Source: Anaerolineae bacterium
Lineage (GTDB): Bacteria; Chloroflexota; Anaerolineae; Anaerolineales; E44-bin32
Direction of reading: 5' to 3'
Length of the DNA stretch: 16,158 nt
Assembly (NCBI GenBank): GCA_030598885.1
Contig: JAUVOZ010000027.1
Location: 1 to 16,158, forward strand
The translations under genes were made by a program, and so were the position numbers. This document shows positions 8,300 through 15,358 of the stretch, one piece after another (the stretch's first letter is position 1; the number at the start of each line of letters is the position of its first letter). Under the pieces are notes generated by a model that had not been told where the DNA came from, did not search any database, and saw only the letters and a list, made by a program, of their open reading frames with translations.

Positions 8300-10285
8300 T
8301 CAGGCGGGTTTTTCAGATACTAAAACCGGGTACTCCTGCGGAACCGCTTCAGCGTCCTCAACCTCAAGTGCATGAAGCAGCTCGGATATTTTTTCTGCCT
8401 TGAGTTCTGCGTCCCTCCGGGACCATGTACGGCTTTTTATTTCCAGGAACCAACCATCCAGCTCCGGCTTTAATACCCGATCAATATTCACGAACAGTTC
8501 AACTCCTTGGAAACGTAACAGCCAGCGCAACCGGTCCTTGTGAATTTCTATCTCGTCGTGGGGGTTGAAATACTCGCGGTAAAAGCGTGAGCTTTGCTTG
8601 GCTGGTGCGATGAATCTCGAACGAGAGAGGAGAACTGAATTGGGATACTCTCCTTCCACCGCCGGTCCGGTTAAAGTCAACCGGTAGCGTACATTGGAGA
8701 CGTTACCTCTTTCGTCGATAAAATCATCCTCCCGGTAGCGCAGGCGCCCTTGGTCAGGGTCGGAGAACGAGAAGTAATTATCATATTCAAGGTAGTGGGC
8801 AGTGCGGATAATCTCAAACACCCCGCTGTTTAATTTATCGAGAACCGGAGCTGGGTCGGGAAGGCGGACTTTGATCTGCACCTCGTAGCTCTCCTCCTGC
8901 CTGGCGCCGCCGATAGCCACCAGCTTGGAGAGGACTGATTCCTCGCGTTCGATGAGGAAAGCGTCGATACGTTTGGCGATGTCAGCCACAGCCTCTAACA
9001 AAGGAATTTCATCCAGGGTGAGCAACTTCCGCTCACGCATTAACCATTTCCCATTGACCATCACATCGGTCACATCGTTTGATTTAGAGGTGTAGACCAG
9101 GCGGGAGTAAATTGCGCCTGGATCACGATCGAAGTGGGGTAAATTGTGGGTGGTTTGCATATCCACCATTGTCAGATCGGCTCGTTTACCGGGCTCGAGA
9201 GAACCTATAAGATGACTGAGGTGCAGCGCTTTAGCGCCCATAGAGGTAGCCATTTCGAAAACCTGACGGGCTGGCAGAACGGTCGGATCCCCAGTGACCG
9301 CTTTGGCAATGAAGGTCGCCAACCGCATCTCTTCGAACATATCAAGATCATTGTTGGAAGCCGGCCCATCGGTAGCTAGACCAACATTCAACCCAGTGGC
9401 GAGCATCTCAGTTACCGGGGCGAAACCGGAAGCCAATTTTAAGTTGCTGGAAGGGTTGTGAACCACTCCAACGCCTGCGTGTTCAAGGGTGTGAATTTCA
9501 CCATCGTCTATATGAACACAGTGCGCGGCAATAACCTTTGCTTCGAGAAGGCCCAACTTCTTAACCCATGGGATGACCGGCATGTCGTAGAGTTCACGCC
9601 ATTGTTCGACCTCTTGGAGGGTCTCTGAGATGTGAGTGTGAAGTGGAACGTCAAATTCAATCGCCAGGTCGATGCAGGCCTTAAGGATTTCAGGTGTGGT
9701 TGTGTAGGCCGCATGCGGCGCTACCGATGGCACGATCAGGGGATGATCAGACCAGCGTTGGATGAACTCGCGAGCTGCATCCAAGGAGTCCTCGAAGGAA
9801 TCAGCGTCCGGTGCCGGGAATTTAAGGACAGTCTGGGAGCACACAGCTCGCATACCGATTTCAGCCGTTGCCGCCGCCACAGCATCTTCGAAATAGTACA
9901 TATCGGTAAAGCACGTCACACCACCCCGGATCATCTCGGCGCAGGCCAACTGTGTCCCCAGACGGCAAAAAACTGGGTTGACGAATTCCCGCTCAACCGG
10001 CATGATATAGGCTAACAACCAGACGTCTAGCCGTCGATCGTCCTCTAAGCCGCGTAGGAGCGTCATCGCCGCGTGGGTATGAGCATTGATCAATCCCGGG
10101 ATGATAATCCTGCCTCCGCAGTCGATGACCTCTGGTGCAGAATACGACCCGAGCACATCTCCTTCCGGTCCGACAGCGACGATCGTGTCATCATCCACCG
10201 CCAGTGCTCCACCAGGCAATATTCGGTAATCGTTATCCATGGTTACAATGATGGAGTTGGTAAGAATTTTATCTACTTCAATCAT
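8300..10285 (-). CDS. Amidohydrolase (MTA/SAH deaminase type) fused to a C-terminal CYTH-like domain
   Basis: This is a 661-residue two-domain protein. Residues 1 to about 455 form a complete metal-dependent amidohydrolase: PGLINAHTH (metal ligands His69, His71), His191 in APHAAY, His218 in LHTHISET, His255 in AAHCVH, and Asp306 in ATDGPASNN. This arrangement matches the 5'-methylthioadenosine/S-adenosylhomocysteine deaminases (EC 3.5.4.31/28), which normally end near 430-450 residues. After a helical linker, residues about 467-655 look like a CYTH (triphosphate tunnel metalloenzyme) domain: EVQIKVRLPD at the start, DNYFSF, LRYRE (515-519), YRLTLTGP and GWFLEIKS (611-618). The N-terminal ExExK triad is altered to E468-x-Q470-x-K472. 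The start has a GAGGT 5 nt upstream. It diverges from a pyrimidine-nucleoside phosphorylase, suggesting a nucleoside-salvage setting. The deaminase call is firm; the exact substrate and the role of the CYTH part are inferred. Confidence 0.85.
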   Translation of the reverse strand: MIEVDKILTNSIIVTMDNDYRILPGGALAVDDDTIVAVGPEGDVLGSYSAPEVIDCGGRIIIPGLINAHTHAAMTLLRGLEDDRRLDVWLLAYIMPVEREFVNPVFCRLGTQLACAEMIRGGVTCFTDMYYFEDAVAAATAEIGMRAVCSQTVLKFPAPDADSFEDSLDAAREFIQRWSDHPLIVPSVAPHAAYTTTPEILKACIDLAIEFDVPLHTHISETLQEVEQWRELYDMPVIPWVKKLGLLEAKVIAAHCVHIDDGEIHTLEHAGVGVVHNPSSNLKLASGFAPVTEMLATGLNVGLATDGPASNNDLDMFEEMRLATFIAKAVTGDPTVLPARQVFEMATSMGAKALHLSHLIGSLEPGKRADLTMVDMQTTHNLPHFDRDPGAIYSRLVYTSKSNDVTDVMVNGKWLMRERKLLTLDEIPLLEAVADIAKRIDAFLIEREESVLSKLVAIGGARQEESYEVQIKVRLPDPAPVLDKLNSGVFEIIRTAHYLEYDNYFSFSDPDQGRLRYREDDFIDERGNVSNVRYRLTLTGPAVEGEYPNSVLLSRSRFIAPAKQSSRFYREYFNPHDEIEIHKDRLRWLLRFQGVELFVNIDRVLKPELDGWFLEIKSRTWSRRDAELKAEKISELLHALEVEDAEAVPQEYPVLVSEKPA

Positions 10286-10311
10286 GAGTTACCTCAATAA
10301 TGTTTCGGGTG

Positions 10312-10320
10312 ATTATAGCA
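10312..10320 (-). promoter_or_regulatory. Extended -10 promoter (TGCTATAAT) for the deaminase-CYTH gene
   Basis: The minus strand reads TGCTATAAT, a perfect TATAAT preceded by the TGn of an extended -10 element. It lies 26 nt before the ATG at 10285. A GAGGT ribosome-binding site (10291-10295) follows. No good -35 is visible, which is tolerable for an extended -10 promoter. Confidence 0.6.
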
Positions 10321-10357
10321 GGTACCGGCGAAGGGGACGTAGTTTATTGGGGTGGGC

Positions 10358-10398
10358 TTGGGGTGAAGGGATCAGGGATTGTATAATCTCTTTGGAGG
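10358..10398 (+). promoter_or_regulatory. Promoter and ribosome-binding site for the nucleoside phosphorylase
   Basis: A perfect TATAAT at 10382-10387 is preceded, across an 18-bp spacer, by TTGGGG (10358-10363), a weak -35. GGAGG at 10394-10398 lies 6 nt before the ATG at 10405. The -10 is only 17 bases from the ATG, so the leader would be about 10 nt and would barely hold the Shine-Dalgarno. The promoter faces away from the deaminase promoter in the same gap. Confidence 0.52.
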
Positions 10399-10404
10399 TT
10401 AGTC

Positions 10405-11712
10405 ATGCGAGCGGTTAATATCATAATCAAGAAGCGGGATGGGGGAGAATTGAGCCGGGAGGAAATCGCCTTCTTTCTCGAAGGATTCACCCGCGGCGAA
10501 ATTCCCGACTATCAGGCTGCGGCCTGGGCGATGGCGGTCCTATTTCGGGGCATGACCGCGCGCGAGACGGCTGATTTGACGCAGGTCATAGCGACTTCCG
10601 GCACCCAACTTGATCTTTCGTCAGTGGTACCGATCGCAGTTGACAAACATTCTACCGGTGGTGTTGGAGACAAGACGACTTTAGTTGTGCTGCCGGTTGT
10701 AGCTGCTTGTGGAGTGCCGGTGGCTAAAATGACTGGCCGTGGTTTAGGTTTCACCGGTGGCACGCTGGACAAAATGGAATCAATACCTGGATTTCGGGTT
10801 AGTTTGACCACCGAGCAATTCCTCGACCAGTTGGGTCGTATAGGTATGGTCCTATCCAGTCAGACAGACGACCTGGCACCAGCCGACGAAAAACTCTACG
10901 CTTTGCGGGATGTGACGGGGACAGTACCGTCGATTCCCCTCATCGTCTCATCGGTGATGAGCAAGAAAATCGCCGCCGGCGCCCAGGCGATCGTTCTTGA
11001 TGTAAAGGTTGGGGTGGGGGCATTCATGCAGACGATTGATGAGGCGGTGGTTTTATCAGAGATGATGGTGGACATCGGTCGGCATGCCGATCGGCGGGTC
11101 GTGGCGTTGATCTCGGATATGAATCAACCGTTGGGTCACGCGGTTGGCAACGCACTGGAAGTGCGCGAAGCGATAGAAACGCTGCACGGTGATGGCCCTC
11201 CCGACTTTCGGGGACATTGTCTGGAGATAGCTGGGCATATGATAGTGCTGGCTGGTAAAAGTGAGGATTTGCGAATTGCTATGGAAATGGCTTCAAAATC
11301 GCTCGATACGGGCATAGCCTATGAAAAGTTCGTGGAGTTGATCGATGCTCAGGGAGGAGATGTAGCCGTAGTGGAGGATCCTGGACGTTTACCACGGGCT
11401 CAATTAGTGGAAAAGGTCGTCGCTTCTCAGAGCGGCACTGTGGAGGCTATCAACGCTAGGGAGGTTGGTTTAACAGCAATGGAGTTGGGAGCAGGCCGGG
11501 TGGCGAAGGGCGATACAATTGACCATGCGGTTGGAGTGGTGATCCATTGTAAAGTAGGCGATCGGGTGGAGCGGGGTGATGCGCTGTTCACTGTACACGC
11601 CAATAAAGCCGACCAACACGACACAGCCGTTAGGCGTCTATTCCAGGCATTTAGTTTAACTGACTCAGAAGTAGAACCTCTACCGCTTTTCTATCAAACA
11701 ATCGGTCCCTGA
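10405..11712 (+). CDS. Pyrimidine-nucleoside phosphorylase (thymidine phosphorylase family)
   Basis: This is a 435-residue cytoplasmic enzyme that splits uridine, thymidine or deoxyuridine with phosphate to give the base and (deoxy)ribose 1-phosphate. The family signature TGRGLGFTGGTLDK is at 110-123 and the phosphate/glycine-rich loop KHSTGGVGDKTT at 81-92. Substrate-contact residues are in ALRDVTG (Arg168) and SSVMSKK (Ser183, Lys187). A C-terminal barrel-sandwich hybrid domain follows (about 345-430). The length equals that of the bacterial enzymes (about 430-440). Substrate preference between uridine and thymidine (Pdp or DeoA) cannot be settled by eye, so I give no symbol. It is divergent from the MTA/SAH-type deaminase and convergent with the S9 peptidase. 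A strong GGAGG fixes the start. Confidence 0.93.
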   Translation: MRAVNIIIKKRDGGELSREEIAFFLEGFTRGEIPDYQAAAWAMAVLFRGMTARETADLTQVIATSGTQLDLSSVVPIAVDKHSTGGVGDKTTLVVLPVVAACGVPVAKMTGRGLGFTGGTLDKMESIPGFRVSLTTEQFLDQLGRIGMVLSSQTDDLAPADEKLYALRDVTGTVPSIPLIVSSVMSKKIAAGAQAIVLDVKVGVGAFMQTIDEAVVLSEMMVDIGRHADRRVVALISDMNQPLGHAVGNALEVREAIETLHGDGPPDFRGHCLEIAGHMIVLAGKSEDLRIAMEMASKSLDTGIAYEKFVELIDAQGGDVAVVEDPGRLPRAQLVEKVVASQSGTVEAINAREVGLTAMELGAGRVAKGDTIDHAVGVVIHCKVGDRVERGDALFTVHANKADQHDTAVRRLFQAFSLTDSEVEPLPLFYQTIGP

Positions 11713-11746
11713 GCGGTGGGTTGCTAAGGGATGTAGAAAATATGGA

Positions 11747-11814
11747 TCAGGTGGGGGAAAGTGCGCATTACTTGTGATCGTACAAGATGTACACCTGACC
11801 ATAATAATTGCGCA
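11747..11814. repeat. Cluster of overlapping inverted repeats between convergent genes
   Basis: In the 151-bp gap after the phosphorylase, TCAGGTG (11747-11753) pairs with CACCTGA (11792-11798). GTACA-AGA-TGTAC lies at 11780-11792 and CTTGT/ACAAG at 11771-11786. The self-complementary word TGCGCA occurs twice (11762-11767 and 11809-11814). None is followed by a T run, so a standard terminator is not supported. It may be an RNA structure, a protein site or chance. Confidence 0.3.
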
Positions 11815-11863
11815 TAGTCTTTGTTCATGGGTAAATTATGTTGTGCCTGCTGAAAAAAGCAGA

Positions 11864-13807
11864 TTACAGGTTTTCGATTTGCACAGGTTCTACTGGATCA
11901 GCCAGATCGAAACCGAAGACCTGGGCGTAGAAATATAACTCGGCCTCTAGGCAGCGTTGGATGTTTTCCGCTTTACGGAAGCCATGTTGTTCACCCTCGA
12001 AGGCAAGGTAAGCATATGGCAAACCTTTCGCCTTCAAAGCTTCAACCATGAGTTCTGCTTGTAAGGGGGGCACGACCATGTCCTCCAACCCCTGAAATAG
12101 GATAACCGGGCAAGAAAGCTGGTCGGTGAAGTGGATCGGTGATCGTGCGTGATAGAGTTCTTTCATCTCTGGATAGGGGCCGATCATGCTGTCGCCGTAG
12201 CGGGATTCAAATTTATGGGTATCTATAATCAGCGCTTCCACATCTGCCACACCATAGTAGCTGGCCCCGGCAGAGAAAAGGTCGTGAAAGGTCAACGCAC
12301 ATAACGTCGTGTAACCTCCTGCGCTGCCGCCGCGGATCATGAGCCTTTGGCCGTCGACTTGTCCCTGATCGGCCAGATAACGGGCTGCGTTGATGCAGTC
12401 GACGGTGTCGACCACACCCCATTGACCGTTTAACCTCTGACGATAACCCCTGCCGTAACCCGTGCTACCACCGTAATTCACATCGACAACGGCGAATCCA
12501 CGGCTGGTCCAATAATGAATACTTAACTGCATGTAGGATCGTGCTGCCCCGGTTGGACCACCGTGGCTGAGTACCAAGAGCGGCGGGAGTTCGTCCGGCA
12601 GTCCGGTGTGATCGCAGTTGGTCGGTGGGTAGAAAAGTGCATGAGCGGTTAAATCACCTTCGGTAGGGAATTCGATTGCCTGGGGGATTGAGATGTAACC
12701 AGGATCGACAACTTTCTCAACAGTGGTATAGATGACCTTGGTCTCCCCGGTTCCGGCATCTATGCGAACGATAGAAGGTGGCTGTTGGAAATTTCCCGCC
12801 ACGCAATACAGTTCGTCTTTAACTCCGTTTCTTACATAGAAAATAGCGGTAAATTCCGTTTTCACCGGTTTCAAGTTGCCATTTACCGGGTCGATCAGAC
12901 CGAGGTGATTTAGTCCATCCTGGTCATAAACACAAACAATGCGACCATCTGATAGGAACGCATAACGCGAATATCCGAATTGCCATTGGGGCACACCGAG
13001 GTCAGCCTTGATAGGCGCCAGAGGGGTAACTTTCCCCTCTTGCTCACGATACAGATTCCACCATCGGCTGCGGTCGGAAATGAAGTGCAGGATCCCATCC
13101 GGGCTCCATTCGGGTTGGAAAATAGACTCCTGTGGACCGCCGGCGATCTTACGGGGGTTATCAATCGAACCATCGGGGAGGAGTTCCCCCATCCACAATT
13201 CCGTCCCATCCCAAGGCATTTGAGGATGGTCCCAAGTCAGCCACGCAAGATATTTGCCATCCGGGCTGAGGCGGGGGCTGGCGTAGAAATCACCGCCACC
13301 TACGATTGTACGTGGCGGCGCCGAGCCGTCAGTGGGCAGAGCGACGAGTTCATTGATCGCTTCACTACCCTCTTGGTGTCGCTCGTGGACGCAGATGATG
13401 AGTCGTCCGTTTGGAGTCACCTGCCCGTCCGCGTAGCGCAAACTCGCCGGAATCTCGGGTTCCGGAGTGATCGGACGCGGTGGCTGATCGGGGTCAAGGC
13501 GGTAGAGTCGTTGGTCGGTGAAGTTTGAGAAGTATATTGTCGATCCGTGGACAGTATAAGATCCACCACCGTATTCATGGACCCGTGTCCGGATGTTGAA
13601 GCCCGACGGCGTGACATCCACCGCTGACCCATTCAAGGAGTCGCGCATGACCACATAACGACCGCCTTCGTGAGGTCTCATTTCGAGCCAGTAGAGGTGG
13701 TCATCTGATAGGTGGATCTCCATCGTAGATTTCCCGGCTGCGGCGACAGAAGCCGCGGTGATAGGTGAACGCCATGAGCCAAATGGCGCTATCTTTCTGG
13801 GGGTCAT
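11864..13807 (-). CDS. S9-family peptidase (prolyl oligopeptidase / acylaminoacyl-peptidase type)
   Basis: This is a 647-residue serine peptidase. Residues about 30-390 contain repeated SPDG-type blades (for example LSPDGKYLAWLTW at 180-192 and WSPDG at 234-238) of a TolB-like beta-propeller. From about 395 onward is the alpha/beta-hydrolase domain. HGGP (415-418) supplies the oxyanion hole region. The nucleophile is Ser495 in RGGSAGGYT, the acid Asp576 in QGLEDMVVPP, and the base His608 in GEQHGF. The propeller usually limits access to short peptides. There is no signal peptide, so a cytoplasmic location is likely. A GAGGAGGAGGA purine run ending 6 nt before the ATG is the strongest ribosome-binding site in the window. 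It lies 38 bp after mltG on the same strand and is probably co-transcribed. The exact specificity is unknown. Confidence 0.92.
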   Translation of the reverse strand: MTPRKIAPFGSWRSPITAASVAAAGKSTMEIHLSDDHLYWLEMRPHEGGRYVVMRDSLNGSAVDVTPSGFNIRTRVHEYGGGSYTVHGSTIYFSNFTDQRLYRLDPDQPPRPITPEPEIPASLRYADGQVTPNGRLIICVHERHQEGSEAINELVALPTDGSAPPRTIVGGGDFYASPRLSPDGKYLAWLTWDHPQMPWDGTELWMGELLPDGSIDNPRKIAGGPQESIFQPEWSPDGILHFISDRSRWWNLYREQEGKVTPLAPIKADLGVPQWQFGYSRYAFLSDGRIVCVYDQDGLNHLGLIDPVNGNLKPVKTEFTAIFYVRNGVKDELYCVAGNFQQPPSIVRIDAGTGETKVIYTTVEKVVDPGYISIPQAIEFPTEGDLTAHALFYPPTNCDHTGLPDELPPLLVLSHGGPTGAARSYMQLSIHYWTSRGFAVVDVNYGGSTGYGRGYRQRLNGQWGVVDTVDCINAARYLADQGQVDGQRLMIRGGSAGGYTTLCALTFHDLFSAGASYYGVADVEALIIDTHKFESRYGDSMIGPYPEMKELYHARSPIHFTDQLSCPVILFQGLEDMVVPPLQAELMVEALKAKGLPYAYLAFEGEQHGFRKAENIQRCLEAELYFYAQVFGFDLADPVEPVQIENL

Positions 13808-13845
13808 TGGAAATCCTCCTCCTCAATGGAGATAAATAAGCACTG

Positions 13846-14982
13846 TTAGGGACAGGTGTTCCGTTGATGTTCCTCGTACGTCACGGCAAAGGCATGACGA
13901 CCAGAACCATCGCACAGGGCGCGGAAGTAGAGGTAGGTTGTCTTTTCGGGGAAAGCGACCGCGCGTAACGCGGAAAGACCAGGATTGGCGATGGGACCTG
14001 GCGGTAAGCCATGGTACATGTATGTATTATAAAGCGAGTTAATTTCGAGATCGTCGAAGGTAAGCGAAGTTTTCCACCATCCATCGGCCGGGGTCCCAAC
14101 TGCGTATTGAACGGTTGGATCGGCTTCGAGCTTCATACCAAGCGCTAATCGGTTAATAAACACCGAGGCGATGATTGGCTGCTCATCAGCCATGATTGCT
14201 TCACGCTCAACGATTGAAGCCAGGGTCACTGCTTGGTAAAGACTGAACCCTTGTTGGCTGAATCCGGCGCGCAGTTCTGAATCAAGCTGGTCTTCGAAGT
14301 TATCGAGCATAATGAATACCAGATCGTGTGCGGAGAGTTCGGGTGAGAGGTGGTAAGTATCTGGGAAGAGGAAACCCTCCAACGATGGCGGTACTGGCAG
14401 TTGGTCCGAGAATGTGAATCCGGGTGGTTGTGTGTGAATAGCAGCCAGGAAATCCGTCGGTTCGAAATTCAGGGTTTCTCCAGGCAGCGCCGCGGCAATT
14501 TCTTCCACCCGCCATCCCTCCAGGACGGTAAAAAAGTCTGCTGACAAGCTGGCATTCTGGAGGGTTGAAGCCAGTTCGCGTACGGTCATACCGCCATGGA
14601 CATTGTAGCGGCCGGCTTCAACGCTCACATCCAAACCGCGGTAGCGCAAGTAATTCCGTAATAATGTGCCGTCGTAAACAACACCGGCGGTCTGCAATCG
14701 GTCAACTGCAACTGAGGCGGGTTCCCCCTGCAATACATCAAGCTCAAAGCCAATCGCCGGATCACCAGCCGGAAGGTCAAGCGCGCTCTCTTTGGACAGC
14801 AGGTAAATGGATAGCAGCGTTCGATGGAAAGGGTTCAGCGCTGGCGATGGCGGACCAAACCGGGTGATGGCCTGAGGCACCCCAAGGAAGACCATTCCTA
14901 CAGCCCAGACCGTACCACAGCCCAGGAAGGCTATTAATGATGCCAGGATGAGGAATCGCAGAAGGCTACCCCTTCTGCACAT
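13846..14982 (-). CDS. mltG: Endolytic murein transglycosylase MltG (YceG-like)
   Basis: This is a 378-residue membrane-anchored enzyme that cleaves nascent glycan strands of peptidoglycan and so helps set strand length. An N-terminal membrane helix (about residues 7-35) is followed by a LysM-like subdomain (VEAGRYNVHGGMTVRELAS) and the catalytic domain with EGFLFPDTYHL, LASIVEREA (catalytic glutamate in the VERE stretch), ASVFINRL and LEADPTVQYAVG, then YNTYMYHGLPPGPIANPG. This is the full family pattern. I chose the ATG at 14980-14982 because an AGGAG lies 7 nt upstream (14990-14994). A Met 13 codons earlier (15021) has no such site and would lengthen the overlap with ruvX from 17 to 56 nt. 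It sits between ruvX and the S9 peptidase. Confidence 0.93.
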   Translation of the reverse strand: MCRRGSLLRFLILASLIAFLGCGTVWAVGMVFLGVPQAITRFGPPSPALNPFHRTLLSIYLLSKESALDLPAGDPAIGFELDVLQGEPASVAVDRLQTAGVVYDGTLLRNYLRYRGLDVSVEAGRYNVHGGMTVRELASTLQNASLSADFFTVLEGWRVEEIAAALPGETLNFEPTDFLAAIHTQPPGFTFSDQLPVPPSLEGFLFPDTYHLSPELSAHDLVFIMLDNFEDQLDSELRAGFSQQGFSLYQAVTLASIVEREAIMADEQPIIASVFINRLALGMKLEADPTVQYAVGTPADGWWKTSLTFDDLEINSLYNTYMYHGLPPGPIANPGLSALRAVAFPEKTTYLYFRALCDGSGRHAFAVTYEEHQRNTCP

Positions 14983-15358
14983 TGAGGTACTCCTGAAGAA
15001 TAACTGCCGCTGCGCGTGCATCTAGCAGCTTATCACGCCTCGGTCCACGTTTAGCCGCCTGGGTGGACCCACTTTCATCCCAGGTTGTGACTGGAAGGTC
15101 GCCTTCTTCACTTAGGACATCAACCAAACGCAGCGCCCTCCGAGCCTGTGGACCAACCTCGCCTTCCAGATCCAACGCTACTCCGACCACTATCAACGCT
15201 GCTTCGTGCTCAGCTGCAGCCTTTAGGATAGCGATGGCATCCTCATGCCGTGAGGTGTGGCGGAGGATCGACAGTGGGCGGGCGATGGTTCCAGTAGGAT
15301 CGCTTATGGCGAGGCCAATGCGAACGTTCCCAGGGTCGACTGCCAGCACTCGCGCCAT
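14966..15358 (-). CDS. ruvX: RuvX/YqgF-family Holliday junction resolvase-like nuclease
   Basis: This is a 130-residue RNase H-like protein. The N-terminal strand has ARVLAVDPGNVRIGLAISD with the first catalytic Asp (Asp7) and the RIG motif of the family. The middle has LIVVGVALDLEGEVGPQARR, and the C-terminus has the acidic ESGSTQAAKRG and LLDARAAAVILQEYL motifs. Members process 16S rRNA precursor ends and/or Holliday junctions. The start at 15356-15358 gives the normal N-terminus and overlaps the upstream gene's TGA by one base (TGATG). An AGGT is 6 nt upstream. In-frame Mets at 15424 and 15373 would add a tail lying inside the upstream gene and not seen in the family. Downstream it overlaps mltG by 17 nt. 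Confidence 0.9.
   Translation of the reverse strand: MARVLAVDPGNVRIGLAISDPTGTIARPLSILRHTSRHEDAIAILKAAAEHEAALIVVGVALDLEGEVGPQARRALRLVDVLSEEGDLPVTTWDESGSTQAAKRGPRRDKLLDARAAAVILQEYLNVQKG

Noticed and set aside
9632..10015. A 127-codon plus-strand open frame inside the deaminase-CYTH gene
   Set aside because: It is opposite the metal-binding half of the amidohydrolase, with low-complexity composition and no ribosome-binding site; it is explained by codon bias on the other strand.
11847..11862. CTGCT-GAAAAA-AGCAG hairpin next to the S9 peptidase stop codon, as a terminator
   Set aside because: The stem is only 5 bp, and the T run on the minus strand is in the loop and not after the stem, so it does not fit an intrinsic terminator.
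12980..13528. A 182-codon open frame on the plus strand inside the S9 peptidase gene
   Set aside because: It is antisense to a well-supported coding gene with intact propeller and catalytic motifs, and its translation shows no recognisable domain or membrane pattern. It is a shadow frame of a G+C-biased gene.
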